A stretch of 64,000 nucleotides of DNA from Mycolicibacterium mengxianglii (GCF_015710575.1 NZ_CP065373.1:3224001-3288000), one strand, 5' to 3'; shown: positions 47,029 through 56,337, counted from the stretch's first letter. The notes: generated by a model not told the origin, from the sequence alone. Made by a program: numbers and translations.

Positions 47029-47454
47029 TCAGGACCCCAACCCGACCGGGCTTTTCAACCACGGCCAGTCCAGGCCGACCAGGCCCGCCGCCCACCCGAG
47101 CGCACCCAGCACCCACAGGCTGAGCACCACGAACGCGACGGTGAGCACCACGCCGAGGGCCTGCACCCATCGGCCCTGTCTGCCGAACCACTCCATCACC
47201 TCGTCGTAGCGTCGGCGAACCCAGGCCAGCGCGCGCTGGGCGAACTCGAATTCGGTGGCCAGGATCCCCAGGCCCAGGAACACGATCGCCCAGCCCGGCC
47301 CCGGGTAGGGAATGGCAATGATGCCGACACCGAGTACCAGGGTGCCGATCACGCCCACGAAGATGCGATAGGCCAGATCCAGGGCCGGCCGGTGCCGGAA
47401 CCCGTCCCGCCAATGCGCCCACTTGCGCGGAAACTCCTTCAGTTTTTCTTTCAC
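47029..47454 (-). CDS. TIGR02611-type membrane protein (PGPGW)
   Basis: Small membrane protein of 141 residues. The family mark is IPYPGPGWAIVFLGLGILAT between two helices; two further helices lie at about 100-130 (ALGVVLTVAFVVLSLWVLGA). A basic N-terminus and the stretch RRRYDEVMEWFGRQGRW between helix pairs face the cytoplasm. Function unknown. It lies 11 bases after the thioesterase gene. Confidence 0.82.
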   Translation of the reverse strand: MKEKLKEFPRKWAHWRDGFRHRPALDLAYRIFVGVIGTLVLGVGIIAIPYPGPGWAIVFLGLGILATEFEFAQRALAWVRRRYDEVMEWFGRQGRWVQALGVVLTVAFVVLSLWVLGALGWAAGLVGLDWPWLKSPVGLGS

Positions 47455-47465
47455 GTCTTCGCTTT

Positions 47466-48071
47466 CTACGGCTGCCCCGGCTTGAGCCGCACGAACAGCG
47501 CCTGTCCCTCGGTCAGCACGTCGTCACCATCGCGCAGCGTGACCTCGACGTAGATCTTGCGGCCTTCGTCCTTGGTGAGTCTGGCGTCGACCTGCAGGGT
47601 CTTCTCGATCGGCACCACCTTGCGGTAGTCGATGTGCAGGTAGGCGGTGCGCTGGTAGAGCCCGCCGGTCAACGCCGCTGCCGTGTAGCCCAGCATCGAG
47701 TCGAAGGCCAGGCCCAGCGCTCCACCGTGAACAGCCCCGTTGCGGCCGAGATGGAAGCGGGCGAACCGTACCCAGCCGTGCACCTGGCCGTCCTCCCCCT
47801 TGGCCAGCTCCATCGGCACCGACAAGATGTTGCCGCGGTTGGGCAGGTCCAGGCGACGCCCCGACGGCGACGACCATTCGTCTGCGCTGTACGGCGCCAG
47901 CAGTGCAGACACCTTCTCCAGCAGCTGCGCTGCCTCGGTGATCACCTCGTCGGGCGCATCGGCGGCGCGGGCGTGGTCCTGCAGGTCCCGCACCGCCGCC
48001 ACGAAGCGGCCGTAATCGGGCCCGCCCTTGGTGGTCGGCTTCGGCGGGTTGAATCCGCCACCTGCATGCAT
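47466..48071 (-). CDS. PaaI-type hotdog thioesterase
   Basis: Protein of 201 residues with a C-terminal hotdog domain: NGAVHGGALGLAFDSMLGYT (conserved HGG and the catalytic Asp), then TAYLHIDYRKVVPIEKTLQV. The N-terminal 90 residues are less typical. Likely hydrolyses an acyl-CoA. The open frame to 48113 is trimmed to ATG 48071. Confidence 0.82.
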   Translation of the reverse strand: MHAGGGFNPPKPTTKGGPDYGRFVAAVRDLQDHARAADAPDEVITEAAQLLEKVSALLAPYSADEWSSPSGRRLDLPNRGNILSVPMELAKGEDGQVHGWVRFARFHLGRNGAVHGGALGLAFDSMLGYTAAALTGGLYQRTAYLHIDYRKVVPIEKTLQVDARLTKDEGRKIYVEVTLRDGDDVLTEGQALFVRLKPGQP

Positions 48072-48156
48072 GTTGGGCACCCCCACACCGTATCGGGGCC
48101 GCCATGTGAGCAATCATCGGCGAGAAGGTCTGTCGACGGGGTGAGAGGGTGGCGGG

Positions 48157-48663
48157 GTGAAGCTGAGCGACCTGGTCGACCTGCCCTTGACCTATACCGA
48201 GGTAGGCGCGACGGCCGAATCTGCGGGTGGGCTGCCCGCCGGATACCGGCACGTGCGCGTGGCGGCGCGGATCGGTACCGGCCGGAGCCGGTTCGAGCAG
48301 GCGGCCGAAGCGGTGATGCGGTACGGCATGCTGCGCGGGGCCGGCGTACGGGTGAGCGCCAGCACGGAGGTCGCCGAGCCGGGAGCACTGGTACTGGGCC
48401 GGCTGGGTCCTTTCGCCGCCCCGTGCCGGGTCGTCTATGTGGTGGACGAGCCCAACCGGCGCGGCTTCGCGTACGGCACGCTGCCGGGGCACCCGGTAGC
48501 CGGCGAGGAGCGTTTCGCGGTGCGCTACGACGCGGCCAGCGATTCGGTGTATTCCGAGGTCGCAGCGTTCTCCAGGCCGAACACCTGGTGGGCCAGGGCC
48601 GGCACACCGGCACTGTCGGTCGTACAGAAGCTGGTCACCGCGCGGTATCTCGCCGCGGTCTGA
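48157..48663 (+). CDS. DUF1990-family protein
   Basis: Protein of 168 residues. Features of DUF1990: LTYTEVGATAESAGGLPAGY, then IGTGRSRFEQAAEAVMRYGM, VVDEPNRRGFAYGTLPGHPV and GEERFAVRYDAASDSVY. No catalytic function is known. It is divergent from the thioesterase gene across 85 bases and ends before the methyltransferase gene on the other strand. Confidence 0.8.
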   Translation: MKLSDLVDLPLTYTEVGATAESAGGLPAGYRHVRVAARIGTGRSRFEQAAEAVMRYGMLRGAGVRVSASTEVAEPGALVLGRLGPFAAPCRVVYVVDEPNRRGFAYGTLPGHPVAGEERFAVRYDAASDSVYSEVAAFSRPNTWWARAGTPALSVVQKLVTARYLAAV

Positions 48664-48706
48664 GGAACCCGGCCCAGCCCCCGGGTCCGGGTGGCGTCGC
48701 CGGTGA

Positions 48707-49576
48707 TCAGCCCTTGACGAGGGTGAACTGGCAGACGTCGGTATTGCCGTTGCGGAACAGGTCCGCGCAGCCGGTCAGATACCGCATGTACCGGTCGTAG
48801 ACCTCTTGGGACTGAATCGAGATCGCCTCATCGCGGTGGGCCTGCAGTTCCTGGGCCCAGACGTCGAGGGTCTTGGCGTAGTGCGGACGCAGCGAATGCA
48901 CCCGCTCACAGGTGAACCCCGCCTTGGCCGAGAAGTTCTCGACATCGACCACGGACGGCAACCGGCCGCCCGGGAAGATTTCGTCCATGATGAATTTGAT
49001 GAATTTCAACAAAGACATCGTGATCTTGATGTTCTTCATCTCTTCTTCGGAGCAGACACAGATGGTGTGCAGCATCATCACGCCGTCGTCGGGTAGCGCG
49101 TTGTAGGCGAAGTTGAAGAAGTCGTCGTAGCGGTCCCGGCCGAAATGCTCGAAGGCGCCGATGGAGACGATCCGGTCGACGGGCTCGTCGAACTGTTCCC
49201 ATCCCTGCAGCAGGACTCGTTTGGAGCGGGGGCTGTCCACTTCGGCGAACCGGCGTTCCACGGTGGCGGCCTGGTTGCGGCTCAGGGTCAGGCCGATGAC
49301 GTTGACGTCGTACTTCTCCACGGCACGCAGCATCGTGGCGCCCCAGCCGCAGCCCACGTCGAGCAGCGTCATTCCCGGCCGCAGGTTCAGCTTCGACAGT
49401 GACAGATCGATCTTGGCCAGCTGGGCTTCCTGCAATGTCATGTCGTCGCGGGCGAAGTAGGCGCAACTGTAGGTGCGCGTGGGATCCAGAAAGAGCTCGA
49501 AAAACTCGTCGGACAGGTCGTAATGGGCCTGCACGTCGTCGAAGTGCGGTTCGAGTTCTTGCTGTTCGGGAGTCAT
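48707..49576 (-). CDS. Mycolic acid cyclopropane synthase-type methyltransferase
   Basis: SAM-dependent methyltransferase of 289 residues, CmaA/MmaA/UmaA family, modifying meromycolate chains. [27 protein letters not shown], the SAM motif [31 protein letters not shown] (most family members have IEAFEHF) and [14 protein letters not shown]. It could be a cyclopropane synthase, a hydroxylase-type MmaA4 or UmaA; the sequence alone does not decide. The frame to 49618 is trimmed to ATG 49576, where the family begins. Confidence 0.9.
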   Translation of the reverse strand: MTPEQQELEPHFDDVQAHYDLSDEFFELFLDPTRTYSCAYFARDDMTLQEAQLAKIDLSLSKLNLRPGMTLLDVGCGWGATMLRAVEKYDVNVIGLTLSRNQAATVERRFAEVDSPRSKRVLLQGWEQFDEPVDRIVSIGAFEHFGRDRYDDFFNFAYNALPDDGVMMLHTICVCSEEEMKNIKITMSLLKFIKFIMDEIFPGGRLPSVVDVENFSAKAGFTCERVHSLRPHYAKTLDVWAQELQAHRDEAISIQSQEVYDRYMRYLTGCADLFRNGNTDVCQFTLVKG

Positions 49577-49751
49577 TTCGGTCAAGATATCCTGCTCGTT
49601 CGGGCCATAGTGGCGCACGGTGCACCAGACGTCATCATCGACATCGGCACGGGACTACCCATCGTTACCTAAATAAATCTGCACTGGCGTCAGACTTTTG
49701 CCTAGGTGCAGTCTTCGTTTGGACCCGCAGCGGCCGGGTATGGCCGTGGCC

Positions 49752-51251
49752 ATGACTTCCCTGTGGTTGGACGGGCACACCCCAGTCGAACGCCCCGAAC
49801 TGCCCGGACCCGACACCGCCGTCGACGTCGCGGTGATCGGCGCGGGCATCACCGGGCTGGTGACGGCCATTCTGCTGGCCCGAGCGGGTAAACGCGTACT
49901 CGTGGTGGAAGCTCGCAATCCCGGTGCAGTGACCACCGGCAACACCACCGGCAAGGTCAGTTTGCTGCAGGGCACCCGGCTGTCGTCGATCGAGTCGCGC
50001 CAGGGCACCGAATCGGTACACCAGTACCTCGAGGGCAACCGCGAGGGCCAGGCCTGGGTGGCGCACTACTGCGCCGAACACGAGATACCCGTTCAGCGCG
50101 AGGACGCCGTCACCTACGCCCAGACGGCCGCAGGTGAACGCAGTGCGCGTTCGGAGTTCGACGTGTGCCGGACCGTCGGGTTGGACGTCATCTGGGATGA
50201 GGCGCTGAACCCGCCCTTCCCCGCCCGTGCCGGTGTCCGGCTGGGCGACCAGATGCAGTTCGATCCGATGCCGTTTCTGGATGCGCTGATCGCCGAGCTG
50301 GAGCAACGGGGCGGCCGGCTTCTCACCGGCCGCCGGGTCAGGACGGTACAGACCTCGGATGGCCAGGTACACCTGCACCTGGCGCGGCGTGCCGAGAGCG
50401 ACGAACCCGTGGTGTCCGCAGCGCAGTGCGTGTTGGCAACGGGTGCACCGATACTCGACCGCGGCGGATACTTCGCCCGACTCAAACCGCAGCGTTCCTA
50501 TTGCACTGCCTTCACCGTGCCGACACCGCCGCCACGGGAGATGTTTCTGTCGACGGACTCACCGTCGCGGTCGCTGCGTTATGCCCCGACGGCCGACGGT
50601 GAACGACTGATCGTCGGCGGTAACGGGCACGTTGTCGGGCGTGGTTCCGAACGCCACGCCGTCGAGGATCTGGTGGCCTGGACGCAACGGTATTTTCCCG
50701 GGGCACAGTTGACCCACGAATGGTCCGCCCAGGACTACGAGCCCATCCACGAGTTGCCTTTTGTCGGGCCACTGCTGCCGCGCAACGAATCACTGTTCAT
50801 CGCAACAGGTTTCGCGAAGTGGGGCATGACAAACGGGGTTGCTGCCGCCCTGCTGCTGGCCAAGCATCTGCTCGGCGGCGAGCAAGCGCCGTGGGCTCCG
50901 GCGTTCTCCAGCTGGACGCCCAGAGAACGGTCGGGCTGGGCCGAGGCGATCAAGACCAACGCTGAAGTTGCGGTGCATTTGGCCGCCGGTTGGGTGACCC
51001 CCACGCTGCGGCCCTCGGGCGCGCTATCCGAAGGGCAGGGCGTGGTGTCGGGGCTGCCGTGGAACATGACCGGACGCACTATCGTCGACGGTGTCGAGCA
51101 CTGCGTGTCCCCGGTATGCACCCATCTCGGCGGCATCGTCGAATGGAATGACGAAGAGAAAACCTGGGATTGTCCGCTGCACGGTTCACGCTTCACCGCA
51201 GACGGCAGCGTCCTCGAAGGGCCTGCCACCAGGGACCTGTCCCACCGCTGA
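49752..51251 (+). CDS. FAD-dependent oxidoreductase fused to a Rieske domain
   Basis: Protein of about 499 residues. DAO-type FAD domain with VAVIGAGITGLVTAILLARA and the C-terminal LFIATGFAKWGMTNGVAAA. The Rieske [2Fe-2S] domain is at the end: CTHLGGIVEW and CPLHGSRF give the CxH...CxxH cluster ligands. The glycine-betaine/sarcosine oxidase-like fold with a Rieske tail is common in actinobacteria but its substrate is unknown. ATG 49752 gives the usual MTSLWLD start; ATG 49740 is an alternative. Confidence 0.87.
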   Translation: MTSLWLDGHTPVERPELPGPDTAVDVAVIGAGITGLVTAILLARAGKRVLVVEARNPGAVTTGNTTGKVSLLQGTRLSSIESRQGTESVHQYLEGNREGQAWVAHYCAEHEIPVQREDAVTYAQTAAGERSARSEFDVCRTVGLDVIWDEALNPPFPARAGVRLGDQMQFDPMPFLDALIAELEQRGGRLLTGRRVRTVQTSDGQVHLHLARRAESDEPVVSAAQCVLATGAPILDRGGYFARLKPQRSYCTAFTVPTPPPREMFLSTDSPSRSLRYAPTADGERLIVGGNGHVVGRGSERHAVEDLVAWTQRYFPGAQLTHEWSAQDYEPIHELPFVGPLLPRNESLFIATGFAKWGMTNGVAAALLLAKHLLGGEQAPWAPAFSSWTPRERSGWAEAIKTNAEVAVHLAAGWVTPTLRPSGALSEGQGVVSGLPWNMTGRTIVDGVEHCVSPVCTHLGGIVEWNDEEKTWDCPLHGSRFTADGSVLEGPATRDLSHR

Positions 51252-51276
51252 TCAGTGTCGGTACACGCCGACAAGC

Positions 51277-53121
51277 TCAGGCGACGACGGGTTCCATCAA
51301 GATCAATGCGCCCAAGACCGCGCCCTCGATGCCACGGAACGCCGAACAAGTCACCTGTACCACGATCGTGTGCCCTCGCCGATCCATGGCCGTCACCGAG
51401 GTGGTACCCACCGCGTCGAGGTCCACAAAGGCATTTCGGATCAACGGTTCGACATCGACCAGCGGTACTCCGATGTCCAAGTCTGCCAACAGCTTCCCGA
51501 CCGTCTCATCAGTCCGCAAGCCCCACAGTTCCTCGCACCCACGGTTCCAGGCAATGACTCGCATGTCTCGATCCACCACCACCAGGCCGACTCGGATGGA
51601 GTTGACGAGCGAACCCATGAAGAAGCGGGCTTCGTCGAGTTCGGTGGTGCGCTCACGCAGCGTGTCGTTGATCGTCTGGAGTTCGTCGTTGGTGGACTGC
51701 AACTCCTCGTTCATGGTTTCGAGTTCTTCGTTGGTCGACTGGAGTTCCTCGTTGGTGGTCTCCAACTCCTCGACCGTGGACTGCAATTCCTCGTTGGTGG
51801 TCTCGAGTTCTTCGTTGGTGGATTGCAGTTCTTCGTAAGCGGTTTCGAGTTGGTGGTTGCTTTCCACCACCTTGTCGAGCAGGGTCCGCGTCGACGACAC
51901 GTCGGTAAACACCACCGAAACACCCAACACCCGGTTGTCCGGACTGACCAGCGGGTTGACGTTGATGTCGTACCACGCAGCGTCGGTTCCCGACCGGTGC
52001 CATCTGACGTCCGGAATGCGGGCCGGCCGGCGCTCCAGTTTGGCCTGTTCGATGTGGGAGCGCAGTTCAACTGGACGGTATGAGATCTCCAGATCGCGTA
52101 ACAGCCTGCCGATATCGCGTGGGGAAAGCCCGAAAGTCGTCTCCGCTTTCTCGTTGATCATCGTCACCGTGTCCTCGGCCGAGACAACGATCTGCGCCAC
52201 CGGACTCGCCCGGAATGCAAGGTCACGCAGGTGCGGCAGCCCGGTCAACTCCCCGAACCGATCGGTCTCGGGCGGCGAGATCTCGAACCTTTCGATTCTT
52301 CCACTCGGCCGCGCGACCCGTTGAAACACCCGGTGTTTCAGGTTCAGCGGTGTGAAGCGTTCAGTGTGACTCAGCAGCATCTCTGCGTGCCCGAGAAACA
52401 GCACACCTTGTGGCGCGAGCGCAAAGTTGAGCCGATTCAGCACATTTCGCTGCGTTTCGGCATTGAAGTACATCAACGCATTTCGGCACAACAGCAGGTC
52501 GACCCGCGATATCGGCGCGTCCTTGACCAGATCGTTGCGGCCGAAGATCACCGACCTCCGGAGATCCTTGTGCAGCACGTACCGGGTGCCGACAAGGTCA
52601 AAATGACGGTGCAACAACTCTTTGGGTACCGACTCGACAGCTTTTGCGCTGTACGAGGCGGCCCTGGCATCATTGAGTGCATCGTCATCGATGTCGGTGG
52701 CGTAGATCTTCACCCGCCGCCGGAAGTCCTCTGGAGACAACATCTCGGCCAGCATCATCGCCACCGAAAAGGGCTCCTGCCCGGATGCGCACCCAGCACT
52801 CCAGACTCGCACCGGATCATCGGGACCGCGCTGTGCCAACAACGTGGGCACCACCTCGGTCCGCACGTACTCCCATGCATCCGGATCGCGGAAGAAATCC
52901 GTCACGTTGATCAGGATCGTGTTGAACAAGGCGGCAAACTCGTCAGGACTGGCCTGCAACGCGTCGAGGTAGTCCTCGAAGCTTTCCAACCGCACCTGGT
53001 CCATGCGATGGCGTACCCGGCGCATCAACGAAGCCCGTTTGTAGCCGGTGAAGTCGAAACCGCGAGTGTCCCGCAGATAACCGAGCACCGCCTCGAACGC
53101 TTCGTCGGTCTGCTCGCTCAT
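51277..53121 (-). CDS. CheR-type methyltransferase with two PAS domains
   Basis: Protein of 614 residues. The CheR domain (about 10-270) has the N-terminal helical part (GYKRASLMRRVRHRM), SAM motif VWSAGCASGQEPFS and LLCRNALMYFN. PAS 1 covers about 305-412 and PAS 2 about 500-612. Between them, residues 424-492 are a heptad coiled coil of repeated ELQSTNE/ELETTNE. Related CheB/CheR fusion sensors often continue into a histidine kinase; this one stops after PAS 2. Its CheB partner is encoded separately, just upstream. Mycobacteria lack chemotaxis receptors, so the methylated target is unknown. Confidence 0.88.
   Translation of the reverse strand: MSEQTDEAFEAVLGYLRDTRGFDFTGYKRASLMRRVRHRMDQVRLESFEDYLDALQASPDEFAALFNTILINVTDFFRDPDAWEYVRTEVVPTLLAQRGPDDPVRVWSAGCASGQEPFSVAMMLAEMLSPEDFRRRVKIYATDIDDDALNDARAASYSAKAVESVPKELLHRHFDLVGTRYVLHKDLRRSVIFGRNDLVKDAPISRVDLLLCRNALMYFNAETQRNVLNRLNFALAPQGVLFLGHAEMLLSHTERFTPLNLKHRVFQRVARPSGRIERFEISPPETDRFGELTGLPHLRDLAFRASPVAQIVVSAEDTVTMINEKAETTFGLSPRDIGRLLRDLEISYRPVELRSHIEQAKLERRPARIPDVRWHRSGTDAAWYDINVNPLVSPDNRVLGVSVVFTDVSSTRTLLDKVVESNHQLETAYEELQSTNEELETTNEELQSTVEELETTNEELQSTNEELETMNEELQSTNDELQTINDTLRERTTELDEARFFMGSLVNSIRVGLVVVDRDMRVIAWNRGCEELWGLRTDETVGKLLADLDIGVPLVDVEPLIRNAFVDLDAVGTTSVTAMDRRGHTIVVQVTCSAFRGIEGAVLGALILMEPVVA
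51664..51831 (-). repeat. Eight tandem 21-bp units coding the coiled coil
   Basis: Codons for residues 431-486 of the CheR-PAS protein: eight heptads alternating ELQSTNE and ELETTNE with small changes. At DNA level the period is 21 bases (42 for the alternating pair). Such a tract can gain or lose units without breaking the frame. Confidence 0.8.
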
Positions 53122-53232
53122 AAGGTCCCGTCCGCCGTGCTGATGGCAAGCATGACACTACTCGGCGCCACGGCAGTCCTCCCGGACCAATGACAAGCGC
53201 CGGACATGGTCATCAGAAACGGGCCGCGACAA

Positions 53233-54246
53233 TCACGACTCTCCGGGAGCGCCCGCCGACGTGCGGTACTCCCCCTCGAGCGTGGTCGACAACACTCGGT
53301 AAGCATGGCCGGCTTCGTCGGCGAGCTCGGTGTAACGCTGGTACAGCGGCCCCGAACCCACGTTGGCGGCCAGCCTGCGGGAAAGCTTCGCTTTCTCTTC
53401 CAGGCTGCGAAGCGCCACCCAGAGTGCCCCTTCGACCTCCTGGTCATGGGCCACCAGCAGGGCTTCCGACGACCAGGCATGTCCGACGCGACAACGGTAA
53501 TTGCCCACTTGCACTTCCATCAACGAACCGTTGCAGTCCGGACAGGTGTAGCCCGACGGAGGGCCAAGCGCTTCGCCGTCGATCTCGGTGGAAAACCGCG
53601 AGCCCATCGCGATCCGGTTCTCCAGCTGCATCGTGACGTTTTGTTCCATACCGGTCTCCTCAACCACGCGGTCGACGAGCTTTGCCAGCAACGGGCCGAT
53701 GTCCGATGCCGGCAACTGATGGTCGACCTCGCCCCCTTCGATCGCATTTCGCGGCATTCCGGAAAACAGGGCGTCCGCAGGATCCTGCACCACCGCCACA
53801 CCGCCACAGGCCCGGATGGCAGCCAAACCGAGCACCCCGTCGTCCAGAGCTCCGGAAAGAAGTACACCTATCGCTCGGGGTCCGAATTGTAGTGCTGCCG
53901 AACGGAATAGCGCGTTGACCGCGGGCCGATGCCCATTTTCAGTAGGCCCCTGCGACAGCACCACGTGGTGGTCGTCGACGAGTAGGTGGCGATCCGGCAC
54001 ACCGACGTGGATCCGGCCCGCAGCCAACACCTCTCCGTCCCGGGCAGTGACCGCCGGCAACGGGCCGCTACGGTCCATGATTTTCGCGAGCACGCTCGCC
54101 GCGCCCGCAGGCATGTGCAGCACCACCAAGACCGCGTACGGCAAATCCTCCGGCAGACCGGCAGCGAAGCGCTGCAGGGCCTCGACGCCCCCCGCCGAAG
54201 CACCTACTGCCACAACGCCGTTCGGTGCATCAGCGGGGACCGACAT
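53233..54246 (-). CDS. CheB methylesterase-like protein with C-terminal zinc-ribbon motif
   Basis: Protein of 337 residues. The CheB catalytic domain lacks a receiver domain and keeps the triad: Ser17 in VGASAGG, His44 in VLHMPAG and Asp136 in SGALDDGVLG. After it (about 230-260) comes CPDCNG...YRCRVGHAW, with Cys235, Cys238, Cys252 and His256 able to bind zinc, then a helical tail. Without a receiver it cannot be activated by the usual phosphorylation. It precedes the CheR-PAS gene by 111 bases on the same strand. ATG 54246 is chosen; ATG 54258 is possible. Confidence 0.85.
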   Translation of the reverse strand: MSVPADAPNGVVAVGASAGGVEALQRFAAGLPEDLPYAVLVVLHMPAGAASVLAKIMDRSGPLPAVTARDGEVLAAGRIHVGVPDRHLLVDDHHVVLSQGPTENGHRPAVNALFRSAALQFGPRAIGVLLSGALDDGVLGLAAIRACGGVAVVQDPADALFSGMPRNAIEGGEVDHQLPASDIGPLLAKLVDRVVEETGMEQNVTMQLENRIAMGSRFSTEIDGEALGPPSGYTCPDCNGSLMEVQVGNYRCRVGHAWSSEALLVAHDQEVEGALWVALRSLEEKAKLSRRLAANVGSGPLYQRYTELADEAGHAYRVLSTTLEGEYRTSAGAPGES

Positions 54247-54515
54247 TCGAAGTTCCATGCGTGCCGGGTACCCTGCCGTCGAGATGCCAACCCGGCGGCC
54301 ATACTTTCCCGCCACTCGAGACATATCGCGACCCGCGGGACCTGCGACGTCAGAACCCGAGCTTCGCTTTATGGCTAGAAGGTCCCCAAAGTCTTCGTTT
54401 GTAGCGCTTCACCGTCCGCGAACAGGCATGCCATCATCCTGAGACGGCGCGTCGCGGCGCCATTGTGGAACCACCACGCTCGTGGGGTCTTCGACGGTTC
54501 AATCGGAGTGGAGGA

Positions 54516-55184
54516 ATGACGGTGACGATGGCGACCAATCACTCGAATCCGCTGTCCACACGGGTGGGCTCGTTCCGCTACTTCCACGCCGATGAACGAT
54601 GGGAATGGTCAGACACGGTGGCCCGCATGCACGGTTACTCGCCGGGTTCGGTCGTTCCGACGACCGCAGTCGTCATGGCACACAAACATCCCGACGAAGC
54701 CTGCCGAGTTGCGCTGGTGATCAAACGGATGACGGGCGGCGAGCCCTTCAGCAGCCGGCACCGGATCGTTGATACCGCGGGCGCCACCCGTCCCGTCCTG
54801 GTGGTCGGCGACCGGTTGGTCGACGCGCGCGGAACCTTCATCGGTACCGACGGGTTCTACGTTGATCTCACCGACTTCGACGATGCCGGATGCATGGACG
54901 CCGCTGTCGCGGAATTCGCATCGACCCGCGCCTGCATCGAACAGGCGAAGGGCATGCTGATGGTCACCTACGGGATCGACGCGGACCGGGCCTTCGACAT
55001 CCTGGTGTGGCGGTCGCAGGACACCAATACCAAAGTGCGTGAGCTGGCCAGCCAGCTGGTTGCGGACTTCGCCGGGCAGTTGAAGATAGACGCCAGGATG
55101 CGCAAGAGCGCCGACCACCTCCTTCTCACCGCGCATACCCGGGTGAATGGCCACCGCGAGGACGTGTACCGGAACGCCAGCTGA
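54516..55184 (+). CDS. PAS-ANTAR RNA-binding regulator
   Basis: Protein of 222 residues. The N-terminal PAS-type fold (about 15-130) has VGSFRYFHADERWEWSDTVA, RMHGYSPGSV and a typical end TDGFYVDLTDFDD. The C-terminal ANTAR domain (about 140-195) has EFASTRACIEQAKGMLMVTY and AFDILVWRSQDTNTKVRELA. ANTAR domains bind paired-hexaloop RNA hairpins and prevent termination. GGAG at 54505-54508 supports ATG 54516. Divergent from cheB. A very common mycobacterial architecture; target RNA unknown. Confidence 0.88.
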   Translation: MTVTMATNHSNPLSTRVGSFRYFHADERWEWSDTVARMHGYSPGSVVPTTAVVMAHKHPDEACRVALVIKRMTGGEPFSSRHRIVDTAGATRPVLVVGDRLVDARGTFIGTDGFYVDLTDFDDAGCMDAAVAEFASTRACIEQAKGMLMVTYGIDADRAFDILVWRSQDTNTKVRELASQLVADFAGQLKIDARMRKSADHLLLTAHTRVNGHREDVYRNAS

Positions 55185-55309
55185 CCGATTCGACCACCGC
55201 CTGCCTGGACGGCATCCCCGGGTGCCGGCCTGTACGCGTGGTTGGGCTAGACTGACCGAAATCGTGGGTTCAGGTCGATGCCCTTCCGGCGCTGCGCTGC
55301 GGAGGTCAC

Positions 55310-56293
55310 ATGAGAACCGACCGGTACCTGCCCCATCCGGAACGCTCCGGGATTGATTCCAGCGACCCCACGCTGATCCAGAAGTATCTCGATCAGGCGT
55401 ATTCCGCCCGGTTCTCCATCACGCGGGCCCACCACACCGACGAACCGTGCCTCTGTACACATTCGCGCTTCGACGTCGGTAGATACGCGATCGAGGAGAT
55501 CCGCCACCACGGCGAGGTGCGATTGCACGCTGACGCTGTGCCGTCGGTGGTCGCCGTGTCAGCGCTCAGTGGCCGGGTCGAGAGCGAGTACGGCGCCCTG
55601 AAAGGCGCCGCAGGTCCGGGTGAATGGGTACTGGCGTCTACCGGAGGTGACGGCGTCCGACTGCGGCTGGCCAACGCACACCTGCGATCGGTGGTGCTGA
55701 ACCGGTCACTGCTCGCAGAAGTGGCCGCCATCGGAACCGGTGAACCGTCACAGCCGGTGCAGTTCACCGGCCTCATGCCGACGAGCGTTGCCATGGCCGG
55801 CACGCTCACCGCCGCCGAACGCTTTGTCCACCAAGTCCTCTCCACCGCAGAAAGTTCCGATAACCCCATACTGCTGGGATCTGCCGGCCGAATGTTGGCG
55901 GGTGCGGTGCTGGCGTCGTTTCCGAGCGACGTCGCGCCCGATGTCTTGGACGATGAACCCGGCGACGACCATCCGGCACTGCTTCGCCAGGCAGTTGAGT
56001 TCATCGAGGCCAACGCCGCCCGGGACATCGGCGTGGTGGACATCGCGGCCGCCGTGTACCTGACGCCGCGCACCGTGCAGTACATGTTCCGACGTCATCT
56101 CGACACCACCCCCACGGCCTATCTGCGCGACGTACGGATGCAGCGTGCCCGCGCGGAGCTCATCGCTGCGGACCGCGGTGTCACCACCGTCGCGGCCACC
56201 GCTGCCCGTTGGGGTTTCGCTCACACCGGACGATTTGCCGTGCTCTACCGGCACACCTTTGGCGAGAGTCCGCACCAGACGCTACGACAGTGA
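55310..56293 (+). CDS. AraC-family transcriptional regulator
   Basis: Protein of 327 residues. The C-terminal third carries the AraC HTH pair: DIGVVDIAAAVYLTPRTVQY, MFRRHLDTTPTAYLRDVRMQ and VAATAARWGFAHTGRFAVLY. The N-terminal 210 residues (FDVGRYAIEEIRHHGEVRLH and so on) look like the AraC_binding_2 sensor type. No obvious target gene; it lies between the PAS-ANTAR and STAS genes. Confidence 0.86.
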   Translation: MRTDRYLPHPERSGIDSSDPTLIQKYLDQAYSARFSITRAHHTDEPCLCTHSRFDVGRYAIEEIRHHGEVRLHADAVPSVVAVSALSGRVESEYGALKGAAGPGEWVLASTGGDGVRLRLANAHLRSVVLNRSLLAEVAAIGTGEPSQPVQFTGLMPTSVAMAGTLTAAERFVHQVLSTAESSDNPILLGSAGRMLAGAVLASFPSDVAPDVLDDEPGDDHPALLRQAVEFIEANAARDIGVVDIAAAVYLTPRTVQYMFRRHLDTTPTAYLRDVRMQRARAELIAADRGVTTVAATAARWGFAHTGRFAVLYRHTFGESPHQTLRQ

Positions 56294-56321
56294 GTGCGAT
56301 CCACAACGCCTCCGCGCGGTG

Positions 56322-56337
56322 TGTGACAGACGACACA
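56322..56337. promoter_or_regulatory. Candidate Crp-type site upstream of the STAS gene
   Basis: TGTGACAGACGACACA differs by one base from the mycobacterial Crp consensus TGTGA-N6-TCACA. A Crp-like regulator gene lies 0.9 kb downstream. The site is 220 bases ahead of the STAS gene start in a 265-base gap that otherwise holds only short GC-rich dyads. Confidence 0.4.
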
